In this document: positions 36,361-46,212 of the stretch, one piece after another | Numbering within the stretch: position 1 is the first letter of the stretch | Layout: each line of letters starts with the position of its first letter | DNA from: Paraburkholderia domus | GTDB taxonomy: Bacteria > Pseudomonadota > Gammaproteobacteria > Burkholderiales > Burkholderiaceae | NCBI RefSeq assembly: GCF_905220705.1 | Contig: NZ_CAJNAT010000002.1 | Span: forward strand, 62,001 to 126,000 | Reading direction: 5' to 3' | DNA length: 64,000 nt | Translations under genes and position numbers: made by a program | Notes under the pieces: model-generated | Database searches by the model: none | Told to the model about the DNA's origin: nothing | What the model saw: the letters and a program-made list of their open reading frames with translations, nothing else

Positions 36361-37056
36361 ATGACCCAAGACGAACTCAAGCAACTGGTCGGCCAGGCCG
36401 CCGCCGACTATGTGAACGCCAACGTGCCGGAAGGCTCCGTGATCGGCGTCGGCACCGGCTCCACCGCGAACTGTTTCATCGACGCGCTGGCCGCCAGCAA
36501 GACCCGCTACCGCGGCGCCGTGTCGAGCTCGCTCGCGACCACCGCGCGTCTGCAATCGCACGGTTTCAAGGTGCTCGATCTCAACGAAATCGATTCGCTG
36601 CCCGTGTATGTGGATGGCGCCGATGAGATCGACCACAGCGGCGCGATGATCAAGGGCGGCGGCGGCGCGCTGACGCGCGAGAAAATCGTCGCGTCGGTGT
36701 CGGACGTGTTCGTCTGCATCGCCGACGCGAGCAAGCTGGTCGACACGCTCGGCAACTTCCCGCTGCCGATCGAAGTCGTGCCGATGGCGCGTACCGCGAT
36801 CGGCCGCCGCGTGACGGCGCTCGGCGGCGTGCCGGTGGTGCGCGTGACCAAGGAAGGCGTGCCCTTCATTACCGACAACGGCAACGAAATTATCGACGTC
36901 AAGGGTCTGCGCATCAGCGACCCGCGCACGCTGGAAATGCACGTCAATGCGTGGCCGGGCGTGGTGACGGTGGGCCTCTTCGCGGGCCGCGGCGCGAATC
37001 TGTGCATGCTCGGCACGGATACGGGCGTCGAGACGATCGAATACAGCAAGGGCTGA
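36361..37056 (+). CDS. rpiA: Ribose-5-phosphate isomerase A
   Basis: 231 aa, pentose-phosphate pathway, interconverts ribose-5-phosphate and ribulose-5-phosphate in the cytosol. [15 protein letters not shown] (phosphate loop), YVDGADEID and [11 protein letters not shown] with the catalytic residues are all intact. The length is standard. It lies 195 bp after rlmB; the gap shows no other gene. Confidence 0.97.
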   Translation: MTQDELKQLVGQAAADYVNANVPEGSVIGVGTGSTANCFIDALAASKTRYRGAVSSSLATTARLQSHGFKVLDLNEIDSLPVYVDGADEIDHSGAMIKGGGGALTREKIVASVSDVFVCIADASKLVDTLGNFPLPIEVVPMARTAIGRRVTALGGVPVVRVTKEGVPFITDNGNEIIDVKGLRISDPRTLEMHVNAWPGVVTVGLFAGRGANLCMLGTDTGVETIEYSKG

Positions 37057-37134
37057 TCAGCGCGCGTTTGCGAGCGTGAGCGGGTCCGCTTCAGCGGGCT
37101 CGCGTCGACCTACGCCAACCAATGTCACCCAGCC

Positions 37135-37389
37135 TTACCGCGCGGCTTGCCCGATCGCCGGCATCATCCGCAGCACATACTGATCCACTGAAAACTCGGC
37201 CTGCTCATGCAGGCGCTGCCCGTACGCGTCCTCGCCGAATGGCGGCGCACCGACCAGCACCAGGTGCGCGTCGGGCGGCCGTGCCATTGCCTCGAACGCA
37301 ATGTGTTGACCTTTCCACGGCGCGAGACGGCCGAACAAACCCGCGAGCCACACATGGTCCGGCGAAGCGATTGAACGCGCCGTTCGCAA
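37135..37389 (-). pseudogene. GT1/GT4 glycosyltransferase fragment
   Basis: An 84-codon frame containing LAGLFGRLAPWKGQHIAFEA and DAHLVLVGAPPFGEDAYGQR, the acceptor-to-donor hinge and early donor-domain segment of family GT4. It then jumps at LHEQAEF to a C-terminal-like SVDQYVLRMMPAIGQAAR. The N-terminal domain and most of the nucleotide-sugar site are missing. It lies between rpiA and a complete glycosyltransferase gene on the other strand. A deletion remnant of the neighbouring polysaccharide cluster is the simplest reading. Confidence 0.65.
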
Positions 37390-37522
37390 GAGGCGAATGG
37401 CGAGTCATCATTATTCGCGGACTGTCGCGCGTCGAATGTGGTCATACGCACGCACAGTAAATGATGCGGCACTTACACTCGTTGCTAAGACCAAGGGTCA
37501 TTTACTAATAGGCGGGGAGATC

Positions 37523-38656
37523 ATGAAAGTGGCGATCGTGCACGACTGGCTCGTCGCACCCGGCGGTGCCGAGAAGGTGCTCGAACAGATCATTGAGTGC
37601 TTTCCCGATGCCGATCTTTTCAGTCTCGTCGATTTCCTCGAAGACCGCAGGCCACTCGGCGGCAAACCCGTCACGACATCGTTTATCCAGCGCATGCCGT
37701 TTGCGCGGCGGCACTATCGCGCTTATCTGCCGTTGATGCCGCTGGCCATCGAGCAGTTCGATCTATCGGGTTACGACCTCGTCATCACGAGTTCCTATGC
37801 GGTCGCCAAGGGGGTGCTGATCGGCCCCGATCAGAGGCACGTGAGCTACATGCATTCGCCCATGCGCTGCGCGTGGGATCTGCAACATCAGTATTTGCGC
37901 GAAGCGAACCTGACGCGCGGGCCGAAGTCATGGGCCGCGCGCGCGTTGCTTCATTATCTGCGCGGCTGGGGTTCGCATTCGGCGAACAGCGTCGACCGTC
38001 TGATCGCGAATTCACAATTCGTCGCGCGGCGCGTGATGAAAACGTACCGGCGCGATGCCGCGGTGATTCCACCGCCCGTCGACGTGCACAATTTCGAACT
38101 GTGCACGCACAAGGATGACTTCTATCTGACCGCCTCGCCGATGGTGCCTTACAAGCGCATCGATCTGATCGTCGAAACCTTTACCGCAACGCCGCACCGC
38201 AAGCTGATCGTGATCGGTGACGGGCCTGAAATGGCGGCGATTCGCGCCAAGGCCGGTCCCAACGTAACGATCCTCGGTGATCAGCCGTTCAAGGTTCTCA
38301 AGGATCATCTGCAACGTGCGCGCGCCTTCGTGTGCGCCGCTGAGGAAGACTTCGGTATTGTCGCGCTCGAAGCGCAGGCCTGCGGCACCCCGGTCATCGC
38401 ACTCGGCAAGGGCGGGGCGCTCGAAACGGTGGTGCCGGTCGGCGAGGCGCATCCTACCGGCGTGTATTTCGCACGCCAATCGGTCGTGTCGATGCTCGAC
38501 GCGATCGACTGCTTCGAACGGCAGAGCGAGCAGATCACGCCGGTAGCATGCCGCGCGAATGCCGAACGATTTTCCGCGGCGGTTTTCCGTCGGGCGTTCA
38601 TGGCCGAAGTGACGCGCACGATTGCGGCATCAGGCTGGCGTCTGCGGGTGGCGTGA
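37523..38656 (+). CDS. Glycosyltransferase family 4
   Basis: 377 aa from the ATG at 37523 after GGCGGGGAGATC. The GT-B layout is complete: KVAIVHDWLVAPGGAEKVLE at the N-terminus, VSYMHSPMRCAWD, SPMVPYKRIDLIVE at the donor domain, and EDFGIVALEAQACGTPVIA, the EX7E donor-binding motif. No signal peptide; it probably acts on a lipid-linked glycan at the cytoplasmic face. It sits beside other polysaccharide genes (39.9-42.2 kb) on the opposite strand. Mannosyltransferase activity is suggested by overall resemblance only; donor and acceptor are not determined. Confidence 0.88.
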   Translation: MKVAIVHDWLVAPGGAEKVLEQIIECFPDADLFSLVDFLEDRRPLGGKPVTTSFIQRMPFARRHYRAYLPLMPLAIEQFDLSGYDLVITSSYAVAKGVLIGPDQRHVSYMHSPMRCAWDLQHQYLREANLTRGPKSWAARALLHYLRGWGSHSANSVDRLIANSQFVARRVMKTYRRDAAVIPPPVDVHNFELCTHKDDFYLTASPMVPYKRIDLIVETFTATPHRKLIVIGDGPEMAAIRAKAGPNVTILGDQPFKVLKDHLQRARAFVCAAEEDFGIVALEAQACGTPVIALGKGGALETVVPVGEAHPTGVYFARQSVVSMLDAIDCFERQSEQITPVACRANAERFSAAVFRRAFMAEVTRTIAASGWRLRVA

Positions 38657-38694
38657 GTTCACGAAAGGGCAGGAAACGCGGTCGACTGTCTATC

Positions 38695-38729
38695 TATTCG
38701 CATATTGCGAACTTCGCCATATGCGAATA
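38695..38729. repeat. Two tandem TTCGC-N5-GCGAA palindromes, operator-like
   Basis: TTCGCATATTGCGAA (38697-38711) and TTCGCCATATGCGAA (38713-38727) are separated by one base. Each is a dyad, and together they form a 35-bp palindrome with 16 of 17 pairs matching. There is no U-tract after it, so it looks like a double operator rather than a terminator. No regulator gene is adjacent. It lies 39 bp after the glycosyltransferase stop and 143 bp before the decayed toxin gene. Confidence 0.55.
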
Positions 38730-38871
38730 AACTGACTTTGTTGTGCCGTAGTAAGCCGTAACTGGCTGTTCGGTCTATGCCGTCCGGCTGGCTATCGGTC
38801 TCGATCCCGTCCCATTAGCCTTGCAGGTAGAGCGTGCATGTTCAGTGCGCGAAACCATGCGAGGAAATTCG

Positions 38872-39172
38872 ATGCGGGTCATTTCAAAGAAAGCGTTGCT
38901 GGACTTTATAAAGAAACATCCGGAGGCGCGCAGTGCGTTGTTGACGTGATACGCACTGGCGCAGGCTTGCCTCGCGTATGGCTATAACGGACCTGAAGCA
39001 GACGTTCGCGGGCGTGGACTACGTGCCGCCGCAATACACCGTTTTCAATGTAAGCGGCAACAGGTTCCGGATCATCGCGGCGATTCACTACAACAGGCAG
39101 TCGTTGTTCGTTCGTCATGTATTGACGTATGCGGAATACGACCTTTGGACGAGGAAGAATTTAAACTCATGA
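38872..39172 (+). pseudogene. higB: higB-type toxin, inactivated by stop and frameshift
   Basis: From the ATG at 38872 the frame reads MRVISKKALLDFIKKHPEAR, then ALLT, then TGA at a position where HigB proteins usually have Trp. A frame change follows; similarity resumes at MAITDLKQTFAGVDYVPP (38978), then VFNVSGNRFRIIAAIHYN and VLTYAEYDLWT, ending at 39172. These are the HigB mRNA-interferase signatures (host-inhibition toxin, RelE fold). At least two lesions separate the N-terminal 25 residues from the rest, so no full toxin is made. The stop overlaps the antitoxin start (ATGA). Confidence 0.82.
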
Positions 39173-39591
39173 ATGCCGATCGCCTTCCGGGAGCCTTTCC
39201 CGACATCGCTCAAACCTGGGCTGCACTGCAAACCCAGTTGCCGATCACGCCCATTCGCAACGAGCAGGACTATCAGAAGATGGTGCGGCTCTCCAACGCG
39301 CTCGCCGATCATCTGAACGGTAACGAGGAGGATCCGCTGACTGATCTGTTTGCGATCGTCACCGACCTGATAGAGAGCTGGGAAACGAGCAACGTGACGA
39401 TCCCGAAAGCAGAGCCGCGTGAAGTGTTGCGTCATCTGCTGGAGACGCACGGGCTCAAGCAAAAGGATCTGATAGGTATCGCATCGCCCACCGTGGTGAG
39501 CGATATTCTCGCGGGGCGCCGTTCCATCAGCAAAAAGGTGGCGAAGGCGCTGGCCCTGCGTTTTCATACCGACGTCAGCGCGTTTCTGTAA
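39169..39591 (+). CDS. higA: HigA-type antitoxin (XRE helix-turn-helix)
   Basis: 140 aa from the ATG at 39169; a TTG at 39145 extends the frame but lies within the toxin gene. The N-terminal half is the HigA dimer/toxin-binding region (QDYQKMVRLSNALADHL). The C-terminal XRE domain reads EVLRHLLETHGLKQKDLIGI, then SDILAGRRSISKKVAKAL. It normally neutralises HigB and represses the operon. Here the toxin is broken while the antitoxin is intact, so it may survive as a free repressor or as protection against related toxins. Confidence 0.87.
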   Translation: MNADRLPGAFPDIAQTWAALQTQLPITPIRNEQDYQKMVRLSNALADHLNGNEEDPLTDLFAIVTDLIESWETSNVTIPKAEPREVLRHLLETHGLKQKDLIGIASPTVVSDILAGRRSISKKVAKALALRFHTDVSAFL

Positions 39592-39855
39592 GAGCGGCGC
39601 AGCGCCGGCTTTGTGCTGGGCGCTGTGACTGCCACTCAGTTGGCCATTCGTCTGGCCAGGTCACAAGCATTCCTGCCTTTCTCCTCGTTTCCCTCCGCGC
39701 CACACGGGTGGCCAGCATGTTATTCGCCGGCATTGTCGCCTGATACGAGCGCCTCGCGCCCGCTTCAGGCACATAGCGGTGCGGCCGCGAGCCCTGCGGC
39801 AATTGTTTTGATAGTTCTTCTGGTGGTCCCTCGCGTGAAGCAGCGCGTTGATCGG

Positions 39856-40809
39856 TCAGCGCGCCGCCTCCTGCCATGCCCCGCGCATTGCGCGTAAACC
39901 CACTCGCCATTTGCGAAGCGCGAGTGCCACGCCGCCGCGCTCGAATGCCAACGACAATGCGCGCAGGAACCCCGGGTCCGCACGGTCGCCGATCAGCGTC
40001 GAGTACACGACGAACGCCCATCGGCCAGGTGGCGTCAGGTATTCGCACATGATGAGTCGGAGATTGAATGACGCGTTATAGAAAGCAGCGTCGTTAAATG
40101 TGAAGCGCTGGTCTTCGCCGCTGCGCTGGGCCGGGAAGTGCTCCACCAGCAGCGACGGGTCGTAAATCAGGGTCCAGCCGCGCCGCTGCACGTCAAGACT
40201 GAAGGCCATCTCGCAGTGAACCTGCGCGTCGGTACCACGCAAGCGGGAGTCGAAGCGCAGCGTGCCGATCGCCTCGCGGCGAAACGCCATGTTGATGCCC
40301 TTGAGCACCTGGACTTCGCGTGCCGCGCCGTGGCCGATATGGTGATTGCCGATGGTCCGGCCATACCAGCGCACGAGGCCCACGTGCGGCTTTCGCCCCT
40401 GCAGAATGCCATGGCGTTCATGCACGATGTCGCGTCCACCGAGGCCGCCGAGTGCCGGATCGCATTCGAACGCGCGCGCGATCCGCGCGATCCAGTCGGA
40501 ATGCGGCGCGGCATCGTCGTCGGTGAAGCAGAGCACGTCGCCGCTCGCGCTGTCGACGCCGAGGTTGTAGGCCGCGACCACGCCCGGCTTGTGTACCAGC
40601 ACGACCCAGCGGCGCGGGTCGGGCCGGGTCGCCTCGCGCGTGCGCAACCAGTCGAGCGTCGCGTAGTCGTCGTGACGTGCTATCACGATCACTTCGTCGG
40701 CGCGGCGCTCCTGCGCATCGAGCGCCGCGAGGCAACGTGCGAGATCGGCAGTGCGCCGGTACGTCGGCACGATCACGGAGACTTTCACATACGGTTTCCG
40801 CAGTGGCAT
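39856..40809 (-). CDS. Glycosyltransferase family 2
   Basis: 317 aa from the ATG at 40809, three bases past the stop of the preceding glucose-phosphotransferase gene. The GT-A signature is VSVIVPTYRRTADLARCLAA at the N-terminus, CFTDDDAAPHSDWIARI (metal-binding DxD region), and GINMAFRREAIG. No large transmembrane segment is evident, so it is a cytosolic or peripheral sugar transferase. It is third in the leftward crp/glucose-transferase/GT2 unit of an exopolysaccharide system. The donor sugar is unknown. Confidence 0.88.
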   Translation of the reverse strand: MPLRKPYVKVSVIVPTYRRTADLARCLAALDAQERRADEVIVIARHDDYATLDWLRTREATRPDPRRWVVLVHKPGVVAAYNLGVDSASGDVLCFTDDDAAPHSDWIARIARAFECDPALGGLGGRDIVHERHGILQGRKPHVGLVRWYGRTIGNHHIGHGAAREVQVLKGINMAFRREAIGTLRFDSRLRGTDAQVHCEMAFSLDVQRRGWTLIYDPSLLVEHFPAQRSGEDQRFTFNDAAFYNASFNLRLIMCEYLTPPGRWAFVVYSTLIGDRADPGFLRALSLAFERGGVALALRKWRVGLRAMRGAWQEAAR

Positions 40810-40811
40810 GG

Positions 40812-42197
40812 TCAGAATGCGTTGCGGCCGACGAAACCCTTGAAAATCGTGATGAAGACGATCTTCATGTCGAACCAGAACGACCAGTTGTGGATATAGA
40901 AGAGATCGAACTTGACGCGCGTCTCCATCTTTTCGACCTTGGTGGTGGCGCCGCGATAGCCGTTCACCTGCGCCCAACCGGTAATGCCCGGCTTGATCCG
41001 GTAGCGATTCATATAGCCGTACACCTGATCCTTGTAGAGATCGTCGTGTTCGATCGCGTGGGGACGCGGGCCGACCACCGACATCTGGCCGAGCAGCACG
41101 TTCAGAAACTGCGGCAGTTCGTCGAGACTGGTGCGGCGCATGAAGCCGCCGAGCTTCGTGACGCGCGTGTCGTGGCGCGTGGCCTGCGTGAGCTGGCCGT
41201 GCGCTTCGTGGTGCACGGTCATCGAACGGAACTTGTAGATCGCGAACGGCTGGCCGTCGACACCCTTGCGGGTCTGGCGGAAGAACACGGGCCCGGGCGA
41301 CCCCAGCTTGATGCCGATCGCGAGCGCGATCAACACGGGCGCGAGCGCCAGCAGCGCGGCCGCCGCGAACAGGCGGTCGAAAATCAGCTTGGGCCACATC
41401 TGCGGCGACGAGAGAGGCGTGGCGCTCAGATTGAGCGTCGGTAAACCGACGACATCGACCAGCGCTTGGTTGAACAGCGAGAGGCTGCGGACATCGGGTA
41501 TGAAACGCAGATTCACGAAATCATGTCTGAAGGTACGCGTGAAGCGATAGATCGTATGTTCTTCTGAAAGCGGCAACGCGAGCCACACTTCGTTCACGTG
41601 CTCTTCGCGTACCTTGGCGGCGAACGCATCCAGGTCGGTCAGCACCGGCAGGCGTTTGAGACGCGCGCCGTACGTGTCAGCCGCTTCGATGCTGGTGTCG
41701 AAGACGCAGACCGGTTTGAAGCCGGCTTGTGGTGCATGGTCGAGATGCGCGAGCAAGGTACGCGAGAAACCGGGCGCACCGACGATCGCCACCGTGCGGA
41801 AGTTCATGCCACGCCGGCGCACGCTGCTCAAGGCCACATGCACGAGGCACTTGGTGACGATGATCAGCACGCCGGAGATCAACGTCGAGTAACCAAACCA
41901 CAGGCGCGAAACGGCATCCATGCGGTGCAGCGTGAACGCCAGTACAAGAGCGGTGGCGACCACGACCAGCCATGCGGCGGCGACTCTTAACAGCATGGGA
42001 GCCAGCGCCTTGCCGCGCCACGTTTCATAAACGCCGAAGCCGGGAAACATCAGCAGCACGAGTACGCAATTGAAGGCGATCAGAAGGTGCTCGGTGTCCG
42101 ACAACGCAATCGGCGTCGAAAAACGCATCCAATGAGCGAGCAGACCGCCCGCGATCACAAAGAGTGCGTCGATACATCGCGCAGTATTCCTGAACAT
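40812..42197 (-). CDS. Undecaprenyl-phosphate glucose (or hexose) phosphotransferase
   Basis: 461 aa of the WcaJ/PssY/BceB-like polyprenyl-phosphate hexose-1-phosphate transferases, which start exopolysaccharide repeat units on the inner membrane. The N-terminus has four hydrophobic helices. A CoA-binding-like domain ([20 protein letters not shown]) follows, and the C-terminal bacterial sugar transferase domain has [44 protein letters not shown] and [12 protein letters not shown]. The length matches the family. It lies between a Crp/Fnr gene (45 bp upstream) and a GT2 (overlapping spacing), so the three are co-transcribed. Confidence 0.92.
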   Translation of the reverse strand: MFRNTARCIDALFVIAGGLLAHWMRFSTPIALSDTEHLLIAFNCVLVLLMFPGFGVYETWRGKALAPMLLRVAAAWLVVVATALVLAFTLHRMDAVSRLWFGYSTLISGVLIIVTKCLVHVALSSVRRRGMNFRTVAIVGAPGFSRTLLAHLDHAPQAGFKPVCVFDTSIEAADTYGARLKRLPVLTDLDAFAAKVREEHVNEVWLALPLSEEHTIYRFTRTFRHDFVNLRFIPDVRSLSLFNQALVDVVGLPTLNLSATPLSSPQMWPKLIFDRLFAAAALLALAPVLIALAIGIKLGSPGPVFFRQTRKGVDGQPFAIYKFRSMTVHHEAHGQLTQATRHDTRVTKLGGFMRRTSLDELPQFLNVLLGQMSVVGPRPHAIEHDDLYKDQVYGYMNRYRIKPGITGWAQVNGYRGATTKVEKMETRVKFDLFYIHNWSFWFDMKIVFITIFKGFVGRNAF

Positions 42198-42242
42198 AAT
42201 GATCTGCCCCGTAATCGAACGATGCAGTCTTTGCCCGACTGT

Positions 42243-42977
42243 TTATTCGACGGTTTCAGCCTGGCGCAGGCGCGGCAGCAGGCGATCGAATTCGCGTTTG
42301 ACGAGGCCGTAGCATTCGCAGGCGCGAGCTTCGAGACCTTTGCGATCGAGCACCTTGATATGGCCGCGGCTGTGATGAATCAGGCCCTCGTCGTGCAACT
42401 TGCCGGCCGCTTCGGTGATGCCTTCGCGGCGCACGCCGAGCATGTCGGCGATCAGTTGCTGGGTGACCGTCAGATCGTTCGATGCCACGCGGTCCACTTC
42501 GATCAGCAGCCACCGGCACAATTGCTTGTTCAACGCGTGGTGGCGATTGCAGGCCGCGGTTTGCGCGACTTGCGTGAGCAGAGCGTGCATGTACAGCAGC
42601 ATCAGGCGGCGCAGGAAGTCAGAGCGTGCGAATTGCTGCTTGAGCGCCTGTGCGCTCATCCGGTAGGCGAAGCCGGCGCATTGCACCTGCACGCGGTTCG
42701 GCATGGTTTCGCCGCCCGTGAGTACCGGCACGCCGGTCATGCCTTCGCGCCCGACGGCGGCGATTTCGACCGAGCTGCCGTCTTCCATCGTCGAGAGCAT
42801 CGAGATGATCGCCGTGGTCGGGAAGTAGACGTGATGGATGCGTTGACCCGAATCGCACAGCAGTTGTTCGGTGCGCAGATGAACCAGTTCGAGATGAGGG
42901 GCCAGTGCCTGCCATTCGTGGGACGGCAATGCGCCGAGCAAATGGTTACCGTGCAGATCTGATTGAAGTGTCAACAT
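42243..42977 (-). CDS. Crp/Fnr-family regulator
   Basis: 244 aa from the ATG at 42977 after GCGAGGACCGATC. Residues about 25-120 form a cyclic-nucleotide-binding-like beta roll (HVYFPTTAIISMLSTMEDG, VGREGMTGVPVL). There is no Cys cluster for an Fe-S centre, and the cAMP-contact Arg/Glu pattern is not obvious, so the ligand is unclear. The C-terminal winged helix is TVTQQLIADMLGVRREGITE. It heads the unit with the glucose-phosphotransferase and GT2 genes, which points to control of polysaccharide synthesis. Confidence 0.88.
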   Translation of the reverse strand: MLTLQSDLHGNHLLGALPSHEWQALAPHLELVHLRTEQLLCDSGQRIHHVYFPTTAIISMLSTMEDGSSVEIAAVGREGMTGVPVLTGGETMPNRVQVQCAGFAYRMSAQALKQQFARSDFLRRLMLLYMHALLTQVAQTAACNRHHALNKQLCRWLLIEVDRVASNDLTVTQQLIADMLGVRREGITEAAGKLHDEGLIHHSRGHIKVLDRKGLEARACECYGLVKREFDRLLPRLRQAETVE

Positions 42978-43605
42978 GATCGGTCCTCGCTGAAGCCGCG
43001 CGCAGCGTGACTTCGTGTTTTTTGATCCGATGCCTGCACCCTTAATCAAACAACGTGCTGCCTGGCGAGCAGCGAGGGATGAGCAGGAACGGCCCCGTAT
43101 TGGCCTGGTGCGCCACCGCCGTTCTTGTAGGTGTTTGCGGCGACGCGGTGTTGCGCTTTCTCTTTAGCGAGGAGCGTGCCAGCCATGGGGAAAACGAATG
43201 CTGGTGCGGCGCAGCGAACAAAGCCTTAGCCGTCTGCGAAGCCAAACGCGGCTTTTTGTTTCAATTCTGTACAACCCCTGCCTAACGCACGACCCCTGCG
43301 CGGGGTATTTCTATTCGAGTCAAGTCCTTGATCGGATTGAGTTAGAGGCTGATGAGCGTACCTTTGCAGAGTGTGTCTCAGGTTTGCAATAGCCTTTGTG
43401 CGGGCGTTGTTGGGAGCCGTCCGGTATGTGCCGGAATTGATTCAGATGTGTTCCATACGTTGTGTACGGTGTCGTACTCAATGTCGTTTTTGGGGATCAG
43501 AAGTCGCAAAAAAACCAACAGTGATTCAATAGATCAGACAGATGAATTCGCGCAGTGCGAGGTTTTACGCGCCTCGCGAAGGGATAGCTAGTTCCGGGGC
43601 GACAT
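42978..43605. other. 628-bp gap between the crp gene and the GH2 gene
   Basis: No gene is supported. Short frames (for example 43055-43285) have no ribosome site or familiar motif. Two small stem-loops read rightwards end in U-rich runs: AAGCCAAACGCGGCTTTTT near 43240 and ACCCCTGCGCGGGGTATTTC near 43290. The rest is less G+C-rich than its neighbours and contains the crp promoter. Confidence 0.4.
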
Positions 43606-46182
43606 TCAACCGTAGAAGGTGGCGGATATCGCATTGATCGCACCCACTTCGCCAGCGGGTGCTTCACATGTTGCATCAGCTTTAAACACCGCGTTAGATG
43701 CACGCGCAACGAATCGTTCGACGGGGAGGAGCGGCACGACGCAGGGGCGGTTCGGCGGCAGATGGAACCAGTCGTGCGCTGCGCAGTAGTGCGTGTCAAT
43801 GATATGAACGAAGCGCGCAAAGCGCTTCGCTTCGATGATCAGTTGCCAGCCGTCGGCGTTGCGCTCGGCGCCGACCGTCAGGCCGAGGTCGTGACGAACG
43901 TCTGCGCGCCGCTCCGGCAGATGAACCGCCTCTGACACGATCCGGCCGCTCGCCGGGTCGCGCAGTGTCGCAATCGTTACGTCGTGGGCACGCGGGCCGA
44001 AGCGGTATGCGTGCGTGAAATCGAAGAACTGGCCGAGAAACCCGGCCGCGCCGATACGCTGCGTGCTGTGCGGCGCCAGTTCGACCGCGCGGCTGGCCGA
44101 CGCCACCTTGACGCTGCCGTCGCGCAGGCAGACCAGGTCCAGTTGCGCGAGCAACGGTTGAGCACGTTCGTTCAGCAGATGAATATCGAGGCCGTTGAGG
44201 CCTTCGTCGGTCATGACCAGCTGGATGGGTTGCAGTGTATGCGCGAGGCCGTGCAGGGCGCTTTTAGGCCGTCCTGTGGCGTCGATCAAGCCCCAGCCTG
44301 CACCGGGGCGCAGATCCTGGAACTGCCAGACCAGTGCGCCGCCGCACGTGGAGCCGGCGCGCCGCCATTCGGCGAACACGTCGCCCATCAGCTCGGCGAC
44401 CACCGCGCGCGACAGATCCAGATAGCGTTCGGGGTCTTCGTAACGCAAGCGCGCCGGCTCGACGCCGTAAAGCGTCTGAAGATAATGGTCGCGCACGTCG
44501 TCGAAATCCCAACCGGCGCCGAGGTCGCGCGGCACGGCCGCTTTCCAGCGCGGATCATGCAGATGGATCGTGCCCAGCGCGTCGTGCAAGGTCGCGTCGT
44601 CGGGCACATTGGCGAACGCGAGGCATTCGGCGGCGAAACGTACCTGCGAGCGGCGCACGTCGTCGAGCGGGCGTTGATAGGCGCCCACGCCGTAGTAGTG
44701 CGTGATGCGCTCATTAGTCGAAAACGGCCACGCGCCGCCCGAAGGCGAATTGCTCACGTATGGGACATCGGACCGCTCGCGCGTGGCGATGGCCGGTAAC
44801 TGTTCAGTAAAGAGTGGTTGCACGCGCATCGAAGCGGGCAGGCCGAACATGGCCGCCTGCTGGTCGACCTCGCTGCCGCCGCACAGCACCGCGAGCGATG
44901 CAAAGCGCCGCGTGCGCGTCAGAAATTGCGTTGCTTCGCGCTCGATGGACGCGCTGAAGGCGGCATCGTTCGGGTAGTCGAAATTCGCCAACGCGAAGTC
45001 TTGCCAGACGAGCAGGCCGTACTCGTCAGCAAGCGAGTAGAAGGTGTCGGACTCGTACACCATGGTGCCGCCTACCCGCAGCATGTTCATTCCGGCATCG
45101 CGAGCGAGCGCGAAAGCATGGCGCAGTTGCGCCTCGGTACCGGTGAGCGTGACGAGATCCGCGCTGGTCCAGCAGGCGCCGCGGCAAAACACCGGCGTGC
45201 CATTTATGCGCAATGCGAAGCCCGCATCGTCCACGCCGCGATCGACTTCGATGCTGCGAAAGCCGATCCGTCCCAATGATTGGGAGATCGCGCGTCCGTC
45301 ATCAAGCTGCAACGCCAGAGGATATAAAGTGGGCTCGCCGTGCGTGTGCGGCCACCAGCGTTCGGCATGTGGCACACGCACGGTGCCGGTCAGTGTATAT
45401 GCATCGCGCCATTGCAAAGACGAAACAACGCCGCCGCAATTCAACGAGGCGTCGCACGTGTCGACGTCATGCGGATGAGCGAAACGTAGCGTTAACGAAA
45501 CAACGCCGTCTTCGTCTTCAAGCCGGCTTGTCAGATCAATCGTGTCGAATGCGTGCGGCGCGTCGCTCAACATTTCAATCGGACGCCATGGGCCAACTGC
45601 CTGCACCGATGGACACCATCCCGGCATATGACCGAGCAGGGTGGTGCGCACGTTGCGCAAGGTGGATGGTGTAACGAGCCTTGGCCGCCAGCGGGCGCGT
45701 GAGCGCTTTGCCCCCAGCGCCGGCGTCAGCGAGCGAAAGCACAGCGCAAGTGTTGCGCTGCCGTGCAGGTCGATGTCGAGATCGTGCGCGATGAACATCG
45801 AATCCGACGTGAGACGCATGATGCCGTCGAGCCAGACTTCGGCGAGCGTGGCGAGGCCGTGCAGGCGCAAGCGGCGTGTGCCGGTGCCTGTCAGCGTGAG
45901 CCGGTACCAGTGGTCGTCGAAGGCGAGCGGCGGCGGATTCGCGGCGTCCAGCAGGCCCACGGCACGGCGCGCGCTCGCCACCGTGCCGGGCACTTGCGCG
46001 GCGAGCCAGCCCTGCGCGGGCAAGTCGGCGGGCGACGCGCATGCGCCGGCCGGCGTGCTGACGCATTGCCAACCCGTGTCGAGCTGCTGTGGCCAGAGGT
46101 CCTGGGGTATGGCATTGGGTGCGGCAATGTCCGCAAGCGAGCCGCTTTCATCCGGTACCCGGTCAGTCGTCAGCGCATCCAC
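43606..46182 (-). CDS. Glycoside hydrolase family 2 protein (beta-mannosidase-like)
   Basis: 858 aa. An N-terminal sugar-binding domain (DDHWYRLTLTGTGTRRLRLHG, ATLAEVWLDGI), an immunoglobulin-like domain and a central TIM barrel are recognisable. The barrel has NMLRVGGTMVYESDTFYSLA and DEYGLLVWQDFALANFDYP, typical of GH2 beta-mannosidases. The acid/base Glu lies in LCGGSEV (about residue 435; the usual NE is SE) and the nucleophile candidate is in RFAAECLAFANVP (about 517). No signal peptide, so it may act on an intracellular or lipid-linked glycan. It is last in the operon with the carrier-protein genes, 30 bp after the DUF1839 gene. Confidence 0.82.
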   Translation of the reverse strand: MDALTTDRVPDESGSLADIAAPNAIPQDLWPQQLDTGWQCVSTPAGACASPADLPAQGWLAAQVPGTVASARRAVGLLDAANPPPLAFDDHWYRLTLTGTGTRRLRLHGLATLAEVWLDGIMRLTSDSMFIAHDLDIDLHGSATLALCFRSLTPALGAKRSRARWRPRLVTPSTLRNVRTTLLGHMPGWCPSVQAVGPWRPIEMLSDAPHAFDTIDLTSRLEDEDGVVSLTLRFAHPHDVDTCDASLNCGGVVSSLQWRDAYTLTGTVRVPHAERWWPHTHGEPTLYPLALQLDDGRAISQSLGRIGFRSIEVDRGVDDAGFALRINGTPVFCRGACWTSADLVTLTGTEAQLRHAFALARDAGMNMLRVGGTMVYESDTFYSLADEYGLLVWQDFALANFDYPNDAAFSASIEREATQFLTRTRRFASLAVLCGGSEVDQQAAMFGLPASMRVQPLFTEQLPAIATRERSDVPYVSNSPSGGAWPFSTNERITHYYGVGAYQRPLDDVRRSQVRFAAECLAFANVPDDATLHDALGTIHLHDPRWKAAVPRDLGAGWDFDDVRDHYLQTLYGVEPARLRYEDPERYLDLSRAVVAELMGDVFAEWRRAGSTCGGALVWQFQDLRPGAGWGLIDATGRPKSALHGLAHTLQPIQLVMTDEGLNGLDIHLLNERAQPLLAQLDLVCLRDGSVKVASASRAVELAPHSTQRIGAAGFLGQFFDFTHAYRFGPRAHDVTIATLRDPASGRIVSEAVHLPERRADVRHDLGLTVGAERNADGWQLIIEAKRFARFVHIIDTHYCAAHDWFHLPPNRPCVVPLLPVERFVARASNAVFKADATCEAPAGEVGAINAISATFYG

Positions 46183-46212
46183 GGCGATTTCCTGAAGCTC
46201 GAAGCGAGCTTG

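Noticed and set aside
43055..43285. Possible 76-codon small gene in the crp-GH2 gap
   Set aside because: Poor ribosome site, no recognisable domain, and it runs through a stem-loop with a U-run.
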